Shown: one piece after another, positions 58,253-64,000 of the stretch
How the letters are laid out: the number at the start of each line of letters is the position of its first letter
Numbering within the stretch: the stretch's first letter is position 1
Assembly: GCA_041736465.1 (NCBI GenBank)
Contig: JBGSTO010000466.1
Span: 24,589-88,588 of the forward strand
Direction of reading: 5' to 3'
From: JAJUJL01 sp041736465
GTDB lineage: Bacteria; Chloroflexota; Anaerolineae; Anaerolineales; UBA4823
Length of the DNA: 64,000 bases
Notes under the pieces: model-generated
Databases searched by the model: none
Told to the model about the DNA's origin: nothing
The model's input: the letters and a program-made list of their open reading frames with translations, nothing else
Program-made: the position numbers and the translations under genes

Positions 58253-59257
58253 TCACCCCTCCAGGGTCCACTGCCATACGGAGGCAGCCATTGCCATACC
58301 GCCGCCTGTGGCGCAGAAAACCACATGATCCCCCGGCTTTGGGCCAATTCCTTTTTCCAGCGCATCGTGCAAAGCAGCCGGGATGCAGGCTGAGCCCAGG
58401 TAGCCCCATTTATCCATGATGTAGTGCGTTTTGGACATGGGCTGCTCCAGGTTTGCCATGACATACTCGATCGTGCGCAGGTTGAGCTGGGTAAATAGGA
58501 AGAAATTAATGTCCTCCAGGGATAACCCGGCCTTTGCAACTACCGCGCGCACCAACGGAGGCCAGTTGTCGCTGTTGAAGGTGGCTGGAAACTTGCGCAC
58601 GAACTCTACTCTTGGTTTGCCCAGCTCTGCCACGGTTTCTGGTGTAGCCGGGCGGAACGTGCCGCCGGTGTAGATGCCCAGGGCGTCGTGGTAGCTGCCT
58701 TCCGCCAGCAGCTTGCCGCTCAAGAAGCCGGGACGATCCCCGCGGGAGACGATGACGGCTGCTGCGCCATCGGCAAACAGCGTACAGGTGTATTTGTCGC
58801 TCCAGTCGATAAATTTGGTCATGCCGTACGCTGCTACCACGAGGATATGGTTTAGATCCTGGTCGGTGAGGATATAACGGGCTGCCATATCCAATCCAGT
58901 AACCCAGGCTGCACAGGCGCAGTTGATATCGAAGGTGCCCGCCTTGCCGGCGCCAAGTTTGGCCTGTACTGCAGAAGCCGTTGCGGGGCTGAGATAATCG
59001 GGCGTATCGGTCGCCACAATGACCAGGTCCAGGTCATCCGCTTTCAGCCCAGCGCGCTGCAGGGCCTGCTGCGCGGCGGCAACTGCCATATCGGAAGTGG
59101 TTTCATCCGGCGCCATAATGTGCCGCTCTTTGATGCCCACATTTTCTACCAACCAATTAGATACGTTCTGGCCCAGCATGCGGTCCAGATCCTGGTTGGT
59201 CAATACTTTTTCGGGGATGTACAGGCCGGTAGCGGAAATTTGGGCTGCGCAGTGCAT
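58253..59257 (-). CDS. KAS III (FabH)-like enzyme, copy 1, with altered His-Asn dyad
   Basis: This 334-residue FabH homolog has nucleophile Cys115 (DINCACAAWV) and the usual GHRAV-like tail replaced by FCATGGGMAMAASV. Hand alignment puts Thr256 (FTQLNLR) where FabH has His of HQANLR and Tyr286 (GYLGSACIP) where FabH has Asn of GNTSAASIP. Such changes occur in KAS III-like acyltransferases that do not decarboxylate malonyl groups. AAGG six bases before ATG 59257. It begins the acyl-CoA array, followed after one base by copy-1 ligase. Confidence 0.85.
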   Translation of the reverse strand: MHCAAQISATGLYIPEKVLTNQDLDRMLGQNVSNWLVENVGIKERHIMAPDETTSDMAVAAAQQALQRAGLKADDLDLVIVATDTPDYLSPATASAVQAKLGAGKAGTFDINCACAAWVTGLDMAARYILTDQDLNHILVVAAYGMTKFIDWSDKYTCTLFADGAAAVIVSRGDRPGFLSGKLLAEGSYHDALGIYTGGTFRPATPETVAELGKPRVEFVRKFPATFNSDNWPPLVRAVVAKAGLSLEDINFFLFTQLNLRTIEYVMANLEQPMSKTHYIMDKWGYLGSACIPAALHDALEKGIGPKPGDHVVFCATGGGMAMAASVWQWTLEG

Positions 59258-59354
59258 GTTCGCCTTCAGTTGTGAGGATGGGTGCTGCTGCTGCAATTGC
59301 CTGACCAGAAAGCCCGGCTTGATGTTTGGCTCAGCGCCGGGTTTCACAGGAGAT

Positions 59355-59570
59355 CTATTCGGGTAATGAGTCTTCCAATGTAACAAAGGATTGGATGAAG
59401 TCCAGCGCTTCCTGCCAGCGAGAGAAGGCGATCTCCCGGTCCGACTGCACGTGGCGTATGACACCGCGCGTTGCTCGCGGCGGGGAGCCGGTTTGTACGC
59501 CTGGAGCATCGGCCTGGACGAAGCGGATAACGAACGAAGAGATGGTGGGAAAAGTGGGTTGGCTGTCCAT
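59355..59570 (-). CDS. Small conserved-looking protein of unknown function
   Basis: This 71-residue protein reads MDSQPTFPTISSFVIRFVQ at its start and RGVIRHVQSDREIAFSRWQE then ALDFIQSFVTLED near its end. This pattern (a beta strand with IRFVQ, RHVQSDRE and an aromatic helix) recurs, as far as I recall, in small Chloroflexota proteins without a known role. GAGG lies 9 bases upstream. It is 97 bases before the KAS III-like gene on the same strand, and could be the first gene of the long array. Confidence 0.6.
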   Translation of the reverse strand: MDSQPTFPTISSFVIRFVQADAPGVQTGSPPRATRGVIRHVQSDREIAFSRWQEALDFIQSFVTLEDSLPE

Positions 59571-59664
59571 TGCGCTGCCTCTCAGCCAGCATGATAGCAC
59601 GGGTAGGTCACCCTGCAGTTACAAGCCTGGTTTGTTGAACGGCAGGCGGTGAATCCACGCGTTC

Positions 59665-62600
59665 TCACGCCTGGCTCAGGTGCTGGTACAGGGATTGGGT
59701 TTCCACTGTGGGGGCTACATCCAGCTCGGTGTGTAAGGTCTGCACACAACGTTGGTAGGCGCGGGCCAACTGGCCGCGATCGCCAAGCTGGTGATAGGCG
59801 AGCATCAACATGCGGTAGGCACGTTCCCAGCAAGTGTCTTGGGCCAGGATGCGGTGGCAAATGTCGATGCACTCCTGCGGGCGCTGTTCATCGAGCAGCA
59901 GCGCAGCCAGTTGATCGGCCTGACGCAGGAAAACCACGGAAAGCTGTTCTCGTTCTGCTGCAGCCCAGGTTTCATAGCGCGCATCGGGTAGATATTCCCC
60001 CTGATACAGGCGCAGGGATTCCTGCAGGGATTGGATGAGCTTCGACTCTTCCGTCTGGGCGGCAGATAAACCAGGCACAGGAAAAGGAGCAGAGAGATCC
60101 AGAAATTCCTGGGCATCTATCCAGATGTCTGCCTCCTGGCGCAGTCCATACAGGCTGCCATCTCGGAAGATATAGGCGGATTCACTGCCAGGGTCGCGTT
60201 CTGGTTCGAGCACCTGGAACAGAGTGTTGAGCGCAACTTTGAAGCTGCGCTGGGCAGCAGCGGGATCCTGCGCAGGCCAGAGATATTCGATGATTTGATC
60301 CCGGTCGAGGGGAGTCCGGCGGAAAGTGACCAGGAGCTGAAATAAGTGGCGAGCCTTCTCGCGCCGCCAACCGTTGGATGGAATCGGCTGCTGACCGCGC
60401 CACATTTGAAAGCCGCCCAGGGTCAGGATGCGCAGACGATACCCCGGATGGCTGGTTATATTCTCCAGGCCTAACTCTGCCAGCAGGCGCTGCGCATAAC
60501 TGGCTTCCCAAGCATGGGTACGCGCCAGAATGAGTAGGGGCGTAAAGAGCCGCTCATCGGATGGTCCCAACAGGGTGGGACGCGTGAAGAGGAATCCGTA
60601 CCCATTCTGACGGCAGGCGGCCAGGGCGCGAGGTAACGTAGACTGGAGCAAGCCAAAGCGCTGGTGGTCATCAAGGTCTTTACGACGGCGCCAGGTCAGG
60701 CTCAACCACAGCCGGGTGATGGTTTGACCAAAGCTATCGCTGCACTCCTGGAAGCCGCGCAGCGCAAGATTGAGCCACTCTTCGGCCTGTTGAGGGCCAT
60801 ACCCGGGGAGGATGCGTTCAACCTGGGCTAAGCTGCTGCCCATCGCCAGGCGCGCCAGCGAAGCCACCCATTCATCACCAGCCTGGCTGGAGATCTCCAC
60901 AGCTTTATGCGCATAGATTAATGCCTGGGGGATATCACTTTGATAGCCGTAGCTGCGGCACAATCCCCAGTAGGTTTCAGCCAGCAGGCGGGGCACTGCT
61001 AACTGGTGGCTGATTTCGATGGTCTTTTCGAATTGTTGGCGAGCCGTTGAGTAATCTTGATCGGGGCTGAGCAGCATCAAGGCATGCCCCTGGCGGATAT
61101 GCCCAACGGCATTGATAAAGGGGGAGTGCAAGTCTGTGCCGCGCCGGGTGCCATCTAGAGCGGCATTCAGGGCCTGCTCACCCAATCCTTGCAGTGAATA
61201 AACCAGCGAGAGCAGCAGCAGCGTCTCCCGGTGGGCGCGCGGCGTCAGCACGGGTTGGCTGCGTTCAGCTTCGGCGCGGGCTTCCAGTTGGCTGCGGGCT
61301 TCATCTAGCCTTCCGGTGCGCAGCAGGACGCGCAGCAGCAGCTGCGCATCAGATGGGCCTTCGGTTCGCAGCGCTTCCGCCTGGTGACGCAGGCGCTCCG
61401 CTTCGTCGACTTTTCCGGCATTCAAACGATTTTCGGCAAGCAGCTCATACAGGCGAACCTGATCTTCACGATCATCGATGCCATCGCTCAACCGGATGGT
61501 TTGTTGAAGTATCTCCTCAGCTTTGCTGGGGTTGACCGTATCCAGATACACGCGCGCCTGCCCGCGCAGGGCGCGCAAGGCGCCCTCTGCCAAACCACGC
61601 TGGCGGCAGATCGTCTCGGCTTGCTGGTACCAACCCAGGGCTTCCTGAAAACGGCTGTGCAGCCGGGCTAGATCGCCTAGCAGTGAAAGCAGCATGGGGT
61701 GCAGGCGCAGTGTGGGCGGCGATGCGACAGCCAATGCTTGCAGGTATGACGTAAGCGTATCCAGCCTGCCGGCGCTCAAGAGCTGCGGCCCATATGCATC
61801 CAAAAGGTCTGCAGCACCGTCCGGATCCTGGGCTTGCAAGTGGTGATAAATTGCCGGCTCGTAATCCTGGAGACTCCGGAAGTAATCCGCTGCCAGGCGG
61901 TGCCAGCGCAATCGATCTTCTTGGGCGGATTGTTGGCGAAGAAAATCATGAAAGATGTAATGGTAGCGCAGGCGAACGTGTGGGGAGGAAGGCAGTTGCG
62001 TGAGGCTGGTGCGCTCGGGTGAGGCCGGTGGTTCCAAATTCACAACGAACAATTCCTGGCGGCGAAGATAAGCAAGCATGGCAGCGCTGTCTTTACTCGC
62101 GCGCAGGGCATCACAGGCATCCGGCGTCATCTCGCGCAAGGTAGCCGAAGCCAACAGGAATTCCTGTACATCCGCGGGCTGCGAGCCAAATGCTTCTCTG
62201 GCAAGCAGATCGAAAAGGCTTTCCAGTGACGCTGCCGGGCGCGTCAGGATAGTTTCTAGCGTGGCAGCGGTGGGGCCAGGGTTGGTAGCTCGCAGGCTTT
62301 GCCAGACGAGCTGTACGGCAATCGCCCAACCCTCGGTGGTCTTGTGCAGCGCTTGAGCTTCATCGAATGTCAGCTCGTAGCCATAATGGCGCGTAAACAG
62401 GTCGGCTATCTCATCGGGAGTAAATGCCAGGGTAGCCTGATCGATGGACAGCACAGCCCCTTGCGCCTTCCAACGAGAAAGGTTGGGCAGCTTCGGGGGA
62501 GGGCGAGTAGCAATGACTGTGTGGATCGTTTGCGGGGCCATCCCCACCAGGCGATCCAATAAATGGGCTATTTCAGGCGAGGCGATGACCAGATTGACAT

Positions 62601-63012
62601 CGTCAAGCGCCAGCAGTACCGGCTGGTTGGCGTGCTCGCTGAAAGCGTTCAGGATTTGGTCCAGCACAGATGCTGCGGGCAGGGGTCCCAGTGATCCATC
62701 CCAGGACTCTAGAAAAGGGAGAGGCAGACCCGGCAGATCGGGCAGTGCTAACTGTATAGCGCTGCACAGGTGCATCAGGAAGACGAGCGGGTCAGAATCC
62801 TCTTCGCTAAGCTGGTACCAAACCAGGGGATGGCGCAGCTCAACCAGGCTTGCCAGCGCAGTCGTTTTTCCGCAGCCAGCCCCAGCCTGCAGGATGGATA
62901 AACGATGGTTCAGCACCTGTTCCAGGACCGCTTGAAGCCGCGGGCGAAGCAGCGTACGGGTGCTGAGCACCGGTGGAGTGATCTTGGTACGCAAAACTTT
63001 TGGCAGGGCCAT
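59665..63012 (-). CDS. Large P-loop/TPR/BTAD transcriptional regulator (MalT- and SARP-like)
   Basis: This is an 1115-residue regulator. It has an N-terminal STAND-type ATPase (LQAGAGCGKTTALASL Walker A, PVLLALDDVNLV Walker B, TVIATRPPP), a central array of TPR-like helices (residues about 400-830), then an OmpR-type winged helix (RILTLGGFQMWRGQQPIPSN, RREKARHLFQLLVTF, RDQIIEYLWP) and a C-terminal BTAD domain (CIDICHRILAQDTCWERAYR, QLARAYQRCVQTLHTELDVA). Such proteins respond to a ligand and activate adjacent clusters. ATG 63012 is taken over a GTG at 63021. It is upstream of the acyl-CoA array on the same strand. Confidence 0.9.
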   Translation of the reverse strand: MALPKVLRTKITPPVLSTRTLLRPRLQAVLEQVLNHRLSILQAGAGCGKTTALASLVELRHPLVWYQLSEEDSDPLVFLMHLCSAIQLALPDLPGLPLPFLESWDGSLGPLPAASVLDQILNAFSEHANQPVLLALDDVNLVIASPEIAHLLDRLVGMAPQTIHTVIATRPPPKLPNLSRWKAQGAVLSIDQATLAFTPDEIADLFTRHYGYELTFDEAQALHKTTEGWAIAVQLVWQSLRATNPGPTAATLETILTRPAASLESLFDLLAREAFGSQPADVQEFLLASATLREMTPDACDALRASKDSAAMLAYLRRQELFVVNLEPPASPERTSLTQLPSSPHVRLRYHYIFHDFLRQQSAQEDRLRWHRLAADYFRSLQDYEPAIYHHLQAQDPDGAADLLDAYGPQLLSAGRLDTLTSYLQALAVASPPTLRLHPMLLSLLGDLARLHSRFQEALGWYQQAETICRQRGLAEGALRALRGQARVYLDTVNPSKAEEILQQTIRLSDGIDDREDQVRLYELLAENRLNAGKVDEAERLRHQAEALRTEGPSDAQLLLRVLLRTGRLDEARSQLEARAEAERSQPVLTPRAHRETLLLLSLVYSLQGLGEQALNAALDGTRRGTDLHSPFINAVGHIRQGHALMLLSPDQDYSTARQQFEKTIEISHQLAVPRLLAETYWGLCRSYGYQSDIPQALIYAHKAVEISSQAGDEWVASLARLAMGSSLAQVERILPGYGPQQAEEWLNLALRGFQECSDSFGQTITRLWLSLTWRRRKDLDDHQRFGLLQSTLPRALAACRQNGYGFLFTRPTLLGPSDERLFTPLLILARTHAWEASYAQRLLAELGLENITSHPGYRLRILTLGGFQMWRGQQPIPSNGWRREKARHLFQLLVTFRRTPLDRDQIIEYLWPAQDPAAAQRSFKVALNTLFQVLEPERDPGSESAYIFRDGSLYGLRQEADIWIDAQEFLDLSAPFPVPGLSAAQTEESKLIQSLQESLRLYQGEYLPDARYETWAAAEREQLSVVFLRQADQLAALLLDEQRPQECIDICHRILAQDTCWERAYRMLMLAYHQLGDRGQLARAYQRCVQTLHTELDVAPTVETQSLYQHLSQA

Positions 63013-63095
63013 AGGACGCACGGCTCGCTTGTCGCTCCACTCGTCTGGCAGGAAGCGCTGCGGGTTTGCTCCGCTGATTTTTCAGATCGTAACGA

Positions 63096-64000
63096 TTACG
63101 GCGCTGGTCTGAGCACTGGCTCGGGCCACTCGCGCGGGTTCTCGATTGCCGGCAGCGGGAGCGGTTTATATTCACCGCCAGTAGCGATTGTCCCAAATGG
63201 TATCATATAAAGCTGGGTGACGCTGTTCGCACCCCCACCAATATCTTGAAATGCCATGATCAGATATGAACCATCCGGACTCCAGGAAGGATCACGGTAG
63301 CAGCATGTGTTGCCGATGGGGTTCACCGCAACCTGAGCTTTGTGCAGGTCAGAATTGTAGATGTACAAATCCCCAAAGCCGCCGTTGCGAATGTTATTGG
63401 TAAATGCAAACAGGAACGTACCATCCCAGGCGTAGTTTTGTATTACCGGCTGCTTGTCGTAGCCTTTTATGGTGAATCGTTGGGCCGGGAAATTATCGAC
63501 GGCGCGCGGGTTGGGCAAGCAAGAGTCTACCCCAAATATCTGGATTAGGTCCCCTTGAAGACCGCCGCCAATGTTTGCCAGCAACCGGGCTGCGATTTGC
63601 AGTCCATCGCGTGACCAGCGGACTCCGGTGATTAGATTGCGCAGGTAGGGGGCAAAATCTTTACAGGCAGCCATGTCTACCAGCCCGGTGCGGGTAGTCA
63701 CCTGCGCAAGCGTGCTGACATCGAAGGGAATGATGTAAAGCTGGTTATCTAAAGATATCGCAACCTGACTGCTGTCAGGTGAGACCTCGAAGGCTTTGAG
63801 TGTGTCTACGTAGTTAAAGCACACGATCTGATTCAGCCGCCCGGACTCGAGTTCAACCGATTGCACACACTTACCGGAGATATAAGTTAACGCCGAGCCA
63901 TCCGGTGTCCAGCGCAGGTAGGTTTTCTGACCGCCATCGATGGTCAGCTGCACCAGATCGGTGCCATCCAGGTTGGCTGCCCAAACGTCGCCGTCCATCA
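63096..64000 (-). CDS. TolB-like beta-propeller protein, 5' part cut by the window edge
   Basis: At least 300 C-terminal residues are present; the start lies beyond 64000. PD40/WD40-like blades are seen as DVWAANLDGTDLVQLTIDGG, WTPDGSALTY, VSPDSSQVAI, WSRDGLQIAA and WSPDGSYLIMAFQD. Blades of this kind form propellers that bind proteins or peptides outside the cell. Two cysteine pairs (GNTCCYRD, MAACKDF) may form disulfides. It is the second propeller protein of the window, after 30832-32223, and lies 83 bases upstream of the regulator. Confidence 0.82.
   Translation of the reverse strand, partial: MDGDVWAANLDGTDLVQLTIDGGQKTYLRWTPDGSALTYISGKCVQSVELESGRLNQIVCFNYVDTLKAFEVSPDSSQVAISLDNQLYIIPFDVSTLAQVTTRTGLVDMAACKDFAPYLRNLITGVRWSRDGLQIAARLLANIGGGLQGDLIQIFGVDSCLPNPRAVDNFPAQRFTIKGYDKQPVIQNYAWDGTFLFAFTNNIRNGGFGDLYIYNSDLHKAQVAVNPIGNTCCYRDPSWSPDGSYLIMAFQDIGGGANSVTQLYMIPFGTIATGGEYKPLPLPAIENPREWPEPVLRPAP

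Overview
The window reads as chromosomal DNA of a moderately GC-rich bacterium of the phylum Chloroflexota, most likely class Anaerolineae. This is an inference from gene content, because no rRNA or marker set is present. The pointers are lipoproteins with VVVTQ-type linkers behind the lipobox, several LiaF/toast-rack and PspC-type envelope-stress proteins, a Ni-superoxide dismutase with its own peptidase, archease plus RtcB, a SEDS-PBP fusion, and a large P-loop/TPR/BTAD regulator. I saw no tRNA, rRNA, CRISPR array, transposase, integrase or phage gene, and no gene-free stretch longer than about 300 bases.

Layout. 1-3.4 kb: a LacI regulator with two identical palindromic operators, followed by a sugar-type ABC binding lipoprotein, then a YedK/HMCES protein. 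3.4-11.3 kb: an MFS transporter, two methyltransferases, an STAS/RsbW partner-switch pair, a GerW-like group, LiaF-like proteins and a ferredoxin. 11.4-20.6 kb: a forward run with sodN-sodX-EamA-ftsK, a CDP-alcohol phosphotransferase, lgt, an ABC exporter whose permease is fused to a SpoIIM domain, and a metallo-hydrolase. 20.7-32.2 kb: HNH nuclease, tyrS, an FHA-FHA-mtnP-SEDS/PBP cluster that recalls the actinobacterial fhaA-fhaB-rodA-pbpA locus, then archease-rtcB and lipoproteins. 32.2-41.1 kb: small housekeeping and accessory genes, including a RHH/MazF toxin-antitoxin pair, an orphan MNT nucleotidyltransferase, an LLM oxidoreductase and fructose-1,6-bisphosphatase. 41.1-44.1 kb: the glyoxylate bypass (aceB-aceA). 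44.2-59.6 kb: one long reverse-strand array. In transcription order it is a small protein, KAS III-like enzyme 1, acyl-CoA synthetase 1, hydrolase 1, thiolase, DUF35 protein, KAS III-like enzyme 2, SDR, acyl-CoA synthetase 2, hydrolase 2, then livK-livG-livF-livH-livM. 59.7-64 kb: a large transcriptional regulator and a truncated beta-propeller protein.

Working together (inference): the 39-59.6 kb block looks like a carbon-assimilation island. An organic acid or amino-acid-like substrate is imported by Liv, activated to a CoA thioester, and processed by the SDR, thiolase and KAS III-like enzymes. The acetyl-CoA enters the glyoxylate bypass, and FBPase supports gluconeogenesis. The BTAD regulator just upstream is a candidate controller.

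Promoter logic stands out. Six genes or operons have a TGn-TATAAT or TGn-TATGAT extended -10 box. In four of them the box ends only 6-8 bases before the start codon and no Shine-Dalgarno is visible, which predicts leaderless mRNAs. Start codons were moved inward from the longest open frame wherever a Shine-Dalgarno, a family N-terminus or an overlapping gene argued for it.
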